In this document: positions 1 to 7,241 of the stretch, in pieces
Numbering within the stretch: the first letter of the stretch is position 1
Layout: every line of letters begins with the position of its first letter
The notes under the pieces: model-generated
Seen by the model: the letters and a program-made list of their open reading frames with translations, nothing else
What the model was told of the DNA's origin: nothing
Databases searched by the model: none
From: Nonomuraea turkmeniaca
GTDB taxonomy: Bacteria; Actinomycetota; Actinomycetes; Streptosporangiales; Streptosporangiaceae
DNA length: 38,326 nucleotides
NCBI RefSeq assembly: GCF_005889735.1
Contig: NZ_VCKY01000093.1
Location: 1-38,326 of the forward strand
Direction of reading: 5' to 3'
Made by a program: the position numbers and the translations under genes

Positions 1-131
1 GGCGTGCGCCGGGGGCAGCGGGTGCTGAAGGGGGGTCACATTCGCGAGAGTACGCCGCACTTCGCGCGTTCGCCGGATTCTCCGATGGTTTGTGTCTGTT
101 GCTCGCGTTTGGAGGGGGCCGCGGCCGGGGC

Positions 132-536
132 TCAGGGGCCGTGCGCCCGCGGATGCTCGGCGTCGTACGCCGCCACGGCGCGCTTGCCCGCCGTCATCCG
201 CCAGGCCTGCTCCAGCAGCGCGCCGATCTCCGCCCAGTCGGGCTCGACCTCGTGCAACTCCACACCGACCCAAGACTTGACGTAGGCGGGCCGGAAGTAA
301 CGTGCCGGGTCGGCGGCCATCAACGTCTCCAGCTCGCCCGGCGGTGCCTTCACAGCGAGCGTCAGCCGCCCGTCCCCGTGATGGTCGACGAGCAACCACG
401 CGATCCGCTTACGTCCCAGCACCAGCCCGACGTGCCCGAAGGAGTCCTCGGCCACCACCCCGGGCAGCCCGCCGACCAGCTCGGCCAGCCGCCCGCGCAC
501 CCGCACGACGTCCCCATCCGTCCAACCGCCTGCCAT
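132..536 (-). CDS. MmcQ/YjbR family protein
   Basis: A 134-residue protein that matches the MmcQ/YjbR (CyaY-like fold) family by length and pattern. It has an early GLPGVVAED segment, a central LVLGRKRIAWLLVDHHGDGR strand pair, and the PARYFRPAYVKSWVGVEL stretch before a C-terminal helix of the WAEIGALLEQAWRM type. The family is often described as DNA-binding, but its biochemical role is poorly defined, so no reaction is assigned. I chose the ATG at 536 because the family homology begins there; upstream in-frame sequence is arginine-rich and unlike the family. It lies 31 bp downstream of the duplicated-domain gene on the same strand and may be the last gene of the ABC transporter operon. Family confidence is good; function unknown. 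Confidence 0.8.
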   Translation of the reverse strand: MAGGWTDGDVVRVRGRLAELVGGLPGVVAEDSFGHVGLVLGRKRIAWLLVDHHGDGRLTLAVKAPPGELETLMAADPARYFRPAYVKSWVGVELHEVEPDWAEIGALLEQAWRMTAGKRAVAAYDAEHPRAHGP

Positions 537-567
537 GCCACGCAGCCTAGAACCCGGCACCGACAGT

Positions 568-1599
568 TCAGGCCCCGGCGCCCAGCGCGATCGGCCAGAC
601 CACGAGCAGGTACGACTCGGCAGGCCGGTTCGACGGCCGCTCGCCCCGGCGCGAACGGCCGTGGACACGCAGGCCGTAGCGGCCGGCGCCCTGGTAGGTC
701 AGGTTTGGGGGGTCCTCGTCGTGGTAGGTCGACATGCCCTCGACCCGCATGATGCCGGTCGTCGTAACGAACTCGATCTCCTCGGCCTCCTCCCAGCTCG
801 AAACGGGCATACGAGCCCCGGACCGCTCCCACCGCACGTGGACTCCCACCATGCCCCGGCCCTTGAGCGTCCTGATGACCACCGCGTCGGGCACCGCGCC
901 GACCAGGCCCTCGGGCAGCGTCGGCTCGACGGCAGGGGGCTGGTACGGGTTGGCGACGCGTAACCGATGCTCCGTTGCCCTGGCAGCGCCCAGGACGGGC
1001 GTGGGCGGCGGGGGATTGGGGATCTGCCGGGCGAAGCGCCCCGGCTGGTGCTCCGGTCGAGCGTGCTCCCTGGCCCACCGCCGGATCTCGCTGCTCTTGT
1101 CCGGCAGCCCCAGCTCTTCGGCGACGCCCACGCCGAGCTTGGCGCGCGCCTCCGGCCCCACCTCGATGGGCCAGACCGTGACCAGGTAGAACTCGAACGG
1201 CACGTCCGGCACGGCGGCGGGATCGAGGTCGCGGCCACGGGCGTGGACGCGCATGCCGTAGCGACCGGGGCCCAGCGGGGTGAGGTTGGGGAGCGCCTCC
1301 GGCAGGTCCGCCATCATGCCGCACACCCGCATCTCGCCGGTGAAGGTGATCAGCTCGACCTCCTCCACCTCGTCCCATCCCTCGGCCGCGGGGGCGGAAG
1401 GCGAGTCGGTGAGCTGGACCGTGACGTCCACGGCTCCGGTATGAATGCCGGTCAGGATCACGGCCGCGCCGGGCGCCGATGCCGTCAGGCCGTTGGGGAC
1501 ACGCGTCGGGTGGTCCGCGCCCGATCCGTCCGTCACGAGCATCTGGTGGTAGCTCACGTGCACGTCCGCCCGGGCGGACGTGGGAGATGGCGTGCTCAT
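568..1599 (-). CDS. hypothetical protein with an internally duplicated domain
   Basis: A 343-residue protein I do not recognise. It consists of two diverged copies of one domain of about 100 residues (roughly residues 45-145 and 238-337), joined by a Pro/Arg-rich linker. Both copies share a W(D/E)E(V/A)EE(V/I)E core, then TGxMRVxGM, then PNLTxxGxGRYGxRVH, and both close with a YLxxVWPI strand. No signal peptide or membrane segment is visible, so it is probably cytoplasmic. The start is set at the ATG at 1599, which has a GAGAAGGGG ribosome site just upstream and overlaps (ATGA) the stop of the small membrane ORF before it. Position suggests co-expression with the ABC-2 exporter upstream. The gene is clearly real from codon use and the duplication; its function is unknown. 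Confidence 0.85.
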   Translation of the reverse strand: MSTPSPTSARADVHVSYHQMLVTDGSGADHPTRVPNGLTASAPGAAVILTGIHTGAVDVTVQLTDSPSAPAAEGWDEVEEVELITFTGEMRVCGMMADLPEALPNLTPLGPGRYGMRVHARGRDLDPAAVPDVPFEFYLVTVWPIEVGPEARAKLGVGVAEELGLPDKSSEIRRWAREHARPEHQPGRFARQIPNPPPPTPVLGAARATEHRLRVANPYQPPAVEPTLPEGLVGAVPDAVVIRTLKGRGMVGVHVRWERSGARMPVSSWEEAEEIEFVTTTGIMRVEGMSTYHDEDPPNLTYQGAGRYGLRVHGRSRRGERPSNRPAESYLLVVWPIALGAGA

Positions 1600-1766
1600 C
1601 CAGGCCCCTTCTCTCGGTTCCACGGCGACCCGGTCGCCATCACCGTCGACACGGCGGGGAGGGCGAGCGCCGCGATCATGGAACCGGCGAACAGGGTCAC
1701 CGCCACTGCGGCGATGACCCTGGTGCTGACGACGCGCGCGCTCATAGAGGGCAAGAGTACGGTCAT
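1596..1766 (-). CDS. small single-pass membrane protein (hidden ORF in the ABC operon)
   Basis: A 56-codon ORF lies exactly between the permease and the duplicated-domain gene. Its ATG at 1766 overlaps the permease stop as ATGA, and its own TGA overlaps the next gene's ATG, again as ATGA. The product has a short N-terminal stretch with two Met, an Arg at the membrane edge, then a hydrophobic helix (IAAVAVTLFAGSMIAALALP), and a short polar tail ending in KGPG. It could be a small transporter accessory protein, or an uncleaved signal anchor. There is no strong ribosome site for the 1766 start, so translation would depend on coupling; an internal ATG at 1745 would give 49 residues. The evidence is the double overlap and the helix only; I recognise no family. 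Confidence 0.5.
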   Translation of the reverse strand: MTVLLPSMSARVVSTRVIAAVAVTLFAGSMIAALALPAVSTVMATGSPWNREKGPG

Positions 1767-2539
1767 GCCCGGCGCGGGTCCCATCGGAAATACCTGCGCG
1801 CGGACCACAGGCCGATCCCGACCCACAACAGGGCGATCCCGAGGCCCGCGGCCGAGACCTGGAAGCCCTCCAGGAAGCCGACCTTCGGCGCGGCGGCCTG
1901 CCCGTAGTCGCGCCCCAGATAGGCGGTGCGGATCATGGTCACGATCGGGGTCAGCGGCATCAGCTCCGCCACCCGCTGCCCCCACTCGGGCAGGACCGAC
2001 AGCGGGAACATCATCCCCGCCCCCAACAGGCTGCCGAACAACACCGGCAGCGCCACCAGCTGCGCCACCTCGTAGTTCGGGATGAGCCCCGCCGTGCCGA
2101 TCGCCAGCGCCGCGAACACGGCCGCCCCGAGCAGGAACGCCACCAGCATGAGCGGGACGTTCCGCGGCAGCGGCCCCCCCACCACCGCCATCACGTACGC
2201 CAGGATCGCCACACCCTGCACGGCCCCGATCAGGGTCGCGTGCAGCACGTCACCGGCGAAGATCGCGCTGGTGGGCAGGGCGCTGCCGCGCAGCCGCTTG
2301 TAGACGCGCTCCTCGCGGCGCACGACGATGCCCGACGTGATCGTCATGTACGAGAACGGGAAGACCACGGCCAGCGCCCCCACCGCGCCGGCCACTTCGG
2401 CGCCGGCGACCGAGTTCGCGGTGTTCACGAAGGCCAGGAACAGCGGCAGCAGCAACACGGTGAACGCCAGGCCACGCTGCCGCAACATGACCGTGAAGTC
2501 GAGCCGCGTCTGCGCCCACGCCATAGAAGCCCAGTTCAT
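1763..2539 (-). CDS. ABC-2 type transporter permease
   Basis: A 258-residue integral membrane subunit of an ABC-2 exporter. It has a cytoplasmic N-terminus (MNWASMAWAQTRLDFTVML), then about six hydrophobic segments: a first helix around FTVLLLPLFLAFVNTANSVAG, a long periplasmic/loop region carrying RREERVYKRLRGSALP, and the typical PLSVLPEWGQRVAELMPLTP stretch before the last helix. That last motif, ahead of a terminal membrane segment, is characteristic of ABC-2 permeases in drug or antibiotic export. The ATG at 2539 overlaps the ATPase stop as ATGA, so the two are translationally coupled and form one exporter. The substrate cannot be told from sequence. The longer upstream reading frame is discarded because it runs through the ATPase gene. 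Confidence 0.93.
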   Translation of the reverse strand: MNWASMAWAQTRLDFTVMLRQRGLAFTVLLLPLFLAFVNTANSVAGAEVAGAVGALAVVFPFSYMTITSGIVVRREERVYKRLRGSALPTSAIFAGDVLHATLIGAVQGVAILAYVMAVVGGPLPRNVPLMLVAFLLGAAVFAALAIGTAGLIPNYEVAQLVALPVLFGSLLGAGMMFPLSVLPEWGQRVAELMPLTPIVTMIRTAYLGRDYGQAAAPKVGFLEGFQVSAAGLGIALLWVGIGLWSARRYFRWDPRRA

Positions 2540-3468
2540 GCCGCCACCTTCTCCGTCTCGGCCACCTCGAGGAAGATCTCTTCGAGCGACGGCCTGCGTA
2601 CCTCGAGGCCGTCCAGCTCCCAGCCGTGCTCGTCCGCCCACTCCAGCAGCGTCCGCAAGTCCCGCTGCGGCTCGTGGGTCTCGACCGTGTACGCGTCGCC
2701 GTCCAGCTTGATCGAGCGCAGCCCCAGCCCCGGTTCGTACGGCAGGTCGCTGGGGCGCACGGCAGGCAGCCGGAACCTGATGCGGGTGCCCCGATCGCCG
2801 AGCACGCGCGCGAGCGTGCCCTCGGTCACGATGCGGCCCGCATGCATGATCGCCAGGCGCTCCGCGAGCTGCTGGGCCTCGTCCAGGTAGTGGGTGGTGA
2901 GCAGCACCGTCGTGCCCTCCGTGACCATGCCCTTGATCAGCTCCCAGACGTTGCGCCGCGCCTCCGGGTCGAGACCGGTCGTGGGCTCGTCGAGGAACAG
3001 CACGTCAGGGCGCCCCAGCACGGCAAGGGCCAGGTCGAGCCGGCGTTTCTCACCGCCGGACAGCTGCTCGACGCGTACCTGAGCCCGGTGGCCGAGCCCG
3101 ACCCGCTCCAGCACCGCGCCGCGCTCCAGGGCGTGCGGCGTCCACCGCCGCCAGGCGTCCACGGTCTCGGCGACTGTGAGGTCCTTGTAGAAGCCGGCCT
3201 CCTGCAGCACGATGCCCATCCGGTGCCGCACCTCCGCCCGCTCGGCGAACGGGTCGTGGCCGAGCACGCGTACCTGGCCCTCGGTGGGGGCGTGATAGCC
3301 CTCCAGCACGTCGAGCGTCGTGGTCTTGCCCGCCCCGTTGGTGCCGAGCAAGGCGTACAGCTCGCCGCGGGCGACCTCGAAGGCGATGCCGCGGACCGCC
3401 TCGAAGTCGTCGTACCTTTGGTGCAGATCCCGCACCTCGATCGCTGCTGTCGTGTTCACGGGCCCCAC
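2536..3468 (-). CDS. ABC transporter ATP-binding protein (DrrA-like)
   Basis: A 310-residue nucleotide-binding subunit that powers the ABC-2 permease immediately downstream. All motifs are present in order: Walker A GTNGAGKTT near residue 43, Q-loop in GIVLQEAGFY, signature LSGGEKRRLDLA, Walker B VLFLDEPTTGLD, and the H-loop in LLTTHYLDEAQQ. A C-terminal domain of about 90 residues (from roughly TEGTLARVLGDRG) matches the regulatory extension seen in DrrA/daunorubicin-resistance type ATPases. The start is a GTG at 3468; a second GTG at 3459, with GTGGGG upstream, is equally possible and would remove three residues. The first gene of a minus-strand operon, separated by 94 bp from the next same-strand gene upstream. 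Confidence 0.94.
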   Translation of the reverse strand: MGPVNTTAAIEVRDLHQRYDDFEAVRGIAFEVARGELYALLGTNGAGKTTTLDVLEGYHAPTEGQVRVLGHDPFAERAEVRHRMGIVLQEAGFYKDLTVAETVDAWRRWTPHALERGAVLERVGLGHRAQVRVEQLSGGEKRRLDLALAVLGRPDVLFLDEPTTGLDPEARRNVWELIKGMVTEGTTVLLTTHYLDEAQQLAERLAIMHAGRIVTEGTLARVLGDRGTRIRFRLPAVRPSDLPYEPGLGLRSIKLDGDAYTVETHEPQRDLRTLLEWADEHGWELDGLEVRRPSLEEIFLEVAETEKVAA

Positions 3469-3562
3469 TCTGCCGGTGGGTGGCCCTGTACCGGCAGTGT
3501 GCGATCTCAGCTACGGCCTGGGAACTTCGCGGGAATCGAGGCTGACATTTGTCATGGAAGGC

Positions 3563-4444
3563 TCAGCCGAAGATCCCGTTGAGCAAGGCCGGGATCCCGA
3601 TGAACTCCAGGAGCGACTGGCCCGTGGACCGCTCCTGCGCCGAGACCGTCAGGGTGAAACCGTCGTCCTCGGTGCAGCCGGCCGGGTCGGCCAGGAACTC
3701 GTCGACCTCGTGCGAGAAGGCCACGGCGTCGTCCCACCACACCAGGCCCGTGACCGGGCTCGTCGTGGGCGCGGTCGGTGCGCAGGTTGCCGGCGTGCTG
3801 GCCAGCCAGTCGACGAACGCCACCCGCTCGGCCGAGTTGAGCGGCCTGGTGCCCTGCGACCAGGTGCCCGAGGTGGTGCCCTGCGACCATGTGCCCGAGG
3901 TGGTGCCCTGCGACCATGTGCCCGGGGTGTTGGCCTGTGACCACGTGCCGGGGGTGGCCTGTGACGATGTGGCCGGGGTCGTCGCCTGTGACGACGTGCC
4001 TTGGGTGGTGGTGGTCTGTGACCATGTGCCCGGGGTCGTCGCCTGTGACGGCGTGCCCTGGGTGGTCGACGGCGACCACGCGCCAGGGGCGGGGTAGTGC
4101 CGGCTGCATGCCTTCATCCGCTCGACGAGCGCCTCGAGCAGCCGTATGTGCGGGTCGAGAACGGGCTGTGGTGCTGAGGTGGTGAGCGGGGCCGGAGCCG
4201 GTTGCACGGGAGGCTGAGTCGCCTTCGCTGCATGTCCTGCGGCGATCTCCTCCAAGATCTTCTTGACCTCGTCGGTGTAGACGGGGCTGGTCAGCGGCGA
4301 AGGCGACGACACGTTGATCTTCGTCATGTCGTGGGCGCTGCCGCACAGCGCCAGGTTGGCGGGGACCTGCTCGGCCGCCGCCGGCCCGGTGGCCAGCAGC
4401 AGTCCGGAAGCGGCGGCGAATACGGCGATGGCGAGCTTGTGCAT
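3563..4444 (-). CDS. secreted protein with tandem Thr/Ser-Gly-Thr-Trp-Ser-Gln repeats
   Basis: A 293-residue exported protein of unknown function. A Sec signal peptide (MHKLAIAVFAAASGLLLATG, cleavage after the PAAA at about residue 24) precedes a 100-residue region with Cys34 and Cys113. Residues about 127-200 form imperfect nine-residue repeats of the TTxGTWSQx type. A C-terminal domain follows (LNSAERVAFVDWLASTPATC onward) with two more Cys, so two disulfides are possible. The ATG at 4444 has an AGGGAG ribosome site six bases upstream. The repeat region is almost entirely Thr, Ser, Gly, Gln, Trp and Pro, which resembles O-glycosylated stalks. The window encodes protein O-mannosyltransferases, so mannosylation is a plausible inference. 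It does not match a family I know. Confidence 0.85.
   Translation of the reverse strand: MHKLAIAVFAAASGLLLATGPAAAEQVPANLALCGSAHDMTKINVSSPSPLTSPVYTDEVKKILEEIAAGHAAKATQPPVQPAPAPLTTSAPQPVLDPHIRLLEALVERMKACSRHYPAPGAWSPSTTQGTPSQATTPGTWSQTTTTQGTSSQATTPATSSQATPGTWSQANTPGTWSQGTTSGTWSQGTTSGTWSQGTRPLNSAERVAFVDWLASTPATCAPTAPTTSPVTGLVWWDDAVAFSHEVDEFLADPAGCTEDDGFTLTVSAQERSTGQSLLEFIGIPALLNGIFG
3848..4075 (-). repeat. 27-bp coding minisatellite in the secreted protein gene
   Basis: About eight to nine imperfect 27-bp units (gtgccctgcgaccatgtg followed by a nine-base variable end on the plus strand), in frame with the nine-residue protein repeat. The copies nearest 3848-3930 are almost identical, while those toward 4075 are diverged and some are length-altered. 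This pattern suggests recent expansion at one end. Confidence 0.8.
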
Positions 4445-4678
4445 GATGCTCCCTGCGGGTGAATATCCGGTGATCCGCAGTGATCATTCCCTTGGCTACC
4501 TTGGGATTAGTTCATAATTGGATCTAGCACTCTTTGCCGCGGAGGGCCCGGTTCGCACGCCTCGTGAACTCCTCAAAAGTGCCCGCGACGACGTAAGAGG
4601 AAAGTCGTGCGGCACCTGGACCGCGCCGTCGTCCGAGGTGGCGTGATCCTCAGCCGGCCCTCGCGGGGAGGAGCGGAC

Positions 4679-5236
4679 ATGCGTGCACTGGTGGTGTGGT
4701 CGTTCGCCGTCCTCATGACGGTCGCGGCCTGCGGCGACGGCCCGCCCTCCCATCCCGGGTCACGCGCCGAGCTGTTGCAGATGCTGAAGGTCGACCAGGA
4801 GGTCCGGACCCTGAAGGCGTCCGAGGAGGACTGGGACCGGGTGGACAGGGCCAACACCGACCGCATGCGCCAGATCCTCGACGCGCACGGCTGGCCGGGC
4901 CACACGATGGTCGGCGAGGACGGCGCGCACGCCGCCTGGGCGCTCATCCAGCACGCCGACCGCGATCTCCACCTGCAGCGGCGCGGCCTGGAGTTGATGC
5001 GCCAGGCCGTCGAGAAGGGCGAGGCGGACCCCTCCGACCTGGCCTATCTCGTGGACCGGGTGCGGGTGGCGGAGAAGAAGCCGCAGGTGTACGGCACGCA
5101 GTGGGAGACCGATCCGCAGGGGAACTGGCGTCCCCGTACCCCGATCGAGAACGCGGCAAAGGTGGACGAACGGCGCGCGGACGTCGGGCTGAAGCCGCTG
5201 AAGGAGTACGTGGAGGAGCTCAAGTCGCTCGAGTGA
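4679..5236 (+). CDS. DUF6624 family lipoprotein
   Basis: A 185-residue protein. The N-terminus MRALVVWSFAVLMTVAACGD is a lipoprotein signal with a VAAC lipobox, so the mature protein should be anchored outside the membrane at Cys18. The body matches the DUF6624 pattern: a helical N-terminal half, ILDAHGWPGHTMVGEDGA, then AAWALIQHADRD, and AYLVDRVRVAEKKPQVYGTQ near the C-terminus. No reaction is known to me for this family. The ATG at 4679 is chosen for the lipobox and for the GGGGAGGAG ribosome site directly upstream. It is divergent from the secreted repeat protein (234 bp between the starts) and is followed 49 bp later by the aminopeptidase gene. Confidence 0.85.
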   Translation: MRALVVWSFAVLMTVAACGDGPPSHPGSRAELLQMLKVDQEVRTLKASEEDWDRVDRANTDRMRQILDAHGWPGHTMVGEDGAHAAWALIQHADRDLHLQRRGLELMRQAVEKGEADPSDLAYLVDRVRVAEKKPQVYGTQWETDPQGNWRPRTPIENAAKVDERRADVGLKPLKEYVEELKSLE

Positions 5237-5240
5237 CGGC

Positions 5241-5259
5241 TAACATATAAGCGCTGTTA
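5241..5259. promoter_or_regulatory. AT-rich inverted repeat upstream of prolyl aminopeptidase
   Basis: TAACA (5241-5245) and TGTTA (5255-5259) form an inverted repeat with a 9-base spacer, inside the only AT-rich patch before the aminopeptidase start. A TATAAG -10-like hexamer lies inside it. It could be a promoter/operator; there is no direct evidence. Confidence 0.3.
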
Positions 5260-5285
5260 TATCCCCTTTGAGAGGAGCCGTTCGC

Positions 5286-6245
5286 TTGTATCCCCCGATC
5301 GAGCCATACGACCACGGCATGCTGGACGTCGGCGACGGCAACCTCGTCTACTGGGAGGTCTGCGGCAACCCCGAGGGCAAGCCCGCCGTCGTCGTGCACG
5401 GCGGGCCTGGCTCGGGCTGCTCGCTCAGCATGCGGAAGACCTTCGACCCGGAGCGTTACCGGATCGTCCTGTTCGACCAGCGCAACTGCGGCCGCAGCCG
5501 GCCGCACGCCAGTGACCCGGCGACCGACCTGAGCGCCAACACCACGCCTCACCTGATCGCCGACATGGAGCTGCTGCGCGAGCACCTCGGCATCGACAGA
5601 TGGCTGCTGTACGGCGGCTCGTGGGGCTCGACGCTGATCCTGGCCTACGCCGAAGCACATCCCGAGCGCGTGTCGGAGATCGTCATCCCCGCAGTGACCA
5701 CCACCCGCCGCTTTGAGATCGACTGGCTCTACCGCGGCGTCGGCAGGTTCTTCCCCGAGGAGTGGGAGCGGTTCAGGCAGGGCGTGCCGGAGGCCGACCG
5801 CGACGGCGACACCTTCGCGCTGCTGGCGGCGTACTCGCGGCTCCTGGCCGACCCTGACCCCGCCGTCCGCGAGAAGGCCGCCCTCGACTGGGTCACCTGG
5901 GAGGACGCGGTGATCTCCCTGGAGACCAACGGCAAGCCGAACGCCTACAGCGACCGGCCCGCCGACGCCGTGATGGCCATGACGCGGATCTGCTCGCACT
6001 ACTTCTCCAACGGCGCCTGGCTGGAGGAGGGCGTGCTGTTGCGCGAGGCCGGACGGCTGGCGGGCATCCCCGGCGTGCTCATCCACGGCCGTCTGGACCT
6101 GGGCGGGCCGCCCGACACGGCGTGGCACCTGGCTCAGGCGTGGCCCGACGCCAAGCTGGTCGTGGTGAACGACTCCGGGCACACCGGCAGCGAGACGATG
6201 CGGAAGGAGATCTTCGCGGCCCTGGACGCCTTCGCCGGCCGGTAG
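5286..6245 (+). CDS. pip: prolyl aminopeptidase
   Basis: A 319-residue alpha/beta-hydrolase of the S33 family that removes N-terminal proline from peptides in the cytoplasm. Diagnostic features: the YPPIEPYDHGMLDVGDGN start, the oxyanion motif HGGPGSG, LFDQRNCGRSRPHA, the nucleophile motif GGSWGST (Ser), the helical cap region around TRRFEIDWLYRGVGRFFPEEW, the acid in HGRLD, and the catalytic His in NDSGHTG. Length is normal for the family. I place the start at TTG 5286 because an AGAGGAG ribosome site lies eight bases upstream. A TTG at 5268 would precede that site. Confidence 0.95.
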   Translation: MYPPIEPYDHGMLDVGDGNLVYWEVCGNPEGKPAVVVHGGPGSGCSLSMRKTFDPERYRIVLFDQRNCGRSRPHASDPATDLSANTTPHLIADMELLREHLGIDRWLLYGGSWGSTLILAYAEAHPERVSEIVIPAVTTTRRFEIDWLYRGVGRFFPEEWERFRQGVPEADRDGDTFALLAAYSRLLADPDPAVREKAALDWVTWEDAVISLETNGKPNAYSDRPADAVMAMTRICSHYFSNGAWLEEGVLLREAGRLAGIPGVLIHGRLDLGGPPDTAWHLAQAWPDAKLVVVNDSGHTGSETMRKEIFAALDAFAGR

Positions 6246-6439
6246 GGGTGTGGAACCCCACGGCTCGCGATCATCTGAGGGCTTGAGGACGGCGCCCGGT
6301 GACCATCGCCGCGCCGTCGGTCGATTCCGTACGGTGAGCCGCGGGTTCGCACGATCACGACGGTAACCGCGGCGCCCGTCCGGACACCACTCATTTAAAC
6401 GATCTCTGTCTCAAAAGTGTCGCGAATTGTGTCTCGAAA

Positions 6440-7162
6440 TCAGCTGCCGGCGAGGTGCCGGTAGAGCGTCGCGCGGGACACGCCGAGGGTGCGGGCGATC
6501 TCGGCGGCGGTGTGCCGGCCGGAGGCGTGCATGCGACGCGCCGTCTCCACCGCTTCCGGGCTCAACGCCCCTGGCCGGCCGCGCCGGCGGCCTTCCTGCC
6601 GCGGCGCCTCCCGGCTCGGGGCCCGCTCCTCCAGCAGGCGTTCCACCCCTGACAGCACGGCGGGCCGGACCAGCTCGGCGGGCAGGTCGGCGAACATCAC
6701 GACGGGGTCGCTGAGCATGGCGAACGCCTGCACCGCCCGGATCCTCGCCACGTGGTCCGCGAGCGGGCCGGAGATGATGTGCTCGGCGAGGACGGCGGCG
6801 TCTCGAAAACGTTCGAAGATGGGCTCCTCGGAGGCGAGTGCCAGGTCCCGCAACTGCAGCCGGAGCAGGTATCGGTGGGTCAGCCACACGTCGAGCAGGC
6901 CCTCGATCACCGCCCACCGCCGCCGGTGCTCGTCGCCCGGCGGCAGGCGGTTGGCCGCGGCGAGGGCGGCCTCCATGTCGGCCAGCATCGGCTCGGCGAG
7001 CGCCGCGATGATGGCGCCCTTGCTGGGGAAATGGTAGAGGACCGCGGTCTTGGTCAGCCCCAGGCGTTCGGCGATCTCGCGGATCGAGGTGGCGTGGTAG
7101 CCGCGTGCGGCGAACAGGTCGAGAGCCACCTGGAGGATCCGCGAGCGAGTGTCGTCCGTCAC
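6440..7162 (-). CDS. TetR family regulator with an extra C-terminal resolvase-type HTH
   Basis: A 240-residue repressor. Residues 1-50 form a standard TetR DNA-binding domain (RSRILQVALDLFAARGYHAT, then SIREIAERLGLTKTAVLYHF). An alpha-helical ligand/dimer domain follows to about residue 185. After a basic linker (REAPRQEGRRRGRPG) comes a second helix-turn-helix of Hin/resolvase type: LSPEAVETARRMHASGRHTA, then AEIARTLGVSRATLYRHL. TetR proteins normally end before this point, so the architecture is a fusion. The start is GTG 7162. It is divergent from an FAD monooxygenase, with two palindromes in between that are the likely autoregulatory operators. Domain assignment is secure; the ligand is unknown. 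Confidence 0.92.
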   Translation of the reverse strand: MTDDTRSRILQVALDLFAARGYHATSIREIAERLGLTKTAVLYHFPSKGAIIAALAEPMLADMEAALAAANRLPPGDEHRRRWAVIEGLLDVWLTHRYLLRLQLRDLALASEEPIFERFRDAAVLAEHIISGPLADHVARIRAVQAFAMLSDPVVMFADLPAELVRPAVLSGVERLLEERAPSREAPRQEGRRRGRPGALSPEAVETARRMHASGRHTAAEIARTLGVSRATLYRHLAGS

Positions 7163-7180
7163 GCCGCCGATTCTACGCAG

Positions 7181-7210
7181 TTGCCTGACCCGGGGTCTGG
7201 AGCTTAGAGT
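7181..7210 (+). promoter_or_regulatory. predicted promoter of the FAD monooxygenase gene
   Basis: TTGCCT (7181-7186) and TAGAGT (7205-7210) with an 18-base spacer form a reasonable housekeeping promoter pointing at the monooxygenase. The first putative TetR operator covers most of the spacer, and the second covers the start-site region. Confidence 0.45.
7184..7200. promoter_or_regulatory. putative TetR operator O1
   Basis: CCTGACC, three bases, GGTCTGG: a 17-bp palindrome with one mismatch. It sits inside the predicted promoter and 22 bp from the regulator's start codon. It has the same half-site and spacing as O2. Confidence 0.6.
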
Positions 7211-7214
7211 GACG

Positions 7215-7231
7215 CCTGACCGATGGTCAGG
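7215..7231. promoter_or_regulatory. putative TetR operator O2
   Basis: CCTGACC-GAT-GGTCAGG is a perfect 17-bp palindrome. Its centre is 31 bp (about three helical turns) from the centre of O1. Its right edge runs into the GGAGGA ribosome site of the monooxygenase, so binding would block transcription start. Confidence 0.7.
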
Positions 7232-7241
7232 GAGGACAGAT

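Noticed and set aside
3543..3554. TGACATTTGTCA palindrome near the ABC ATPase gene
   Set aside because: It is short (5-bp arms) and sits just past the 3' end of the secreted protein gene, too far from a recognisable promoter to call an operator.
4525..4550. CIRCE-like element (TAGCACTC, nine bases, GAGGGCCCG) upstream of the secreted repeat protein and lipoprotein genes
   Set aside because: The left half fits the HrcA site well, but the right half matches only five of nine bases, and neither neighbour is a chaperone gene.
6245..6259. GGGGT/ACCCC hairpin over the aminopeptidase stop codon as terminator
   Set aside because: Only five base pairs and no T tract; too weak to call.
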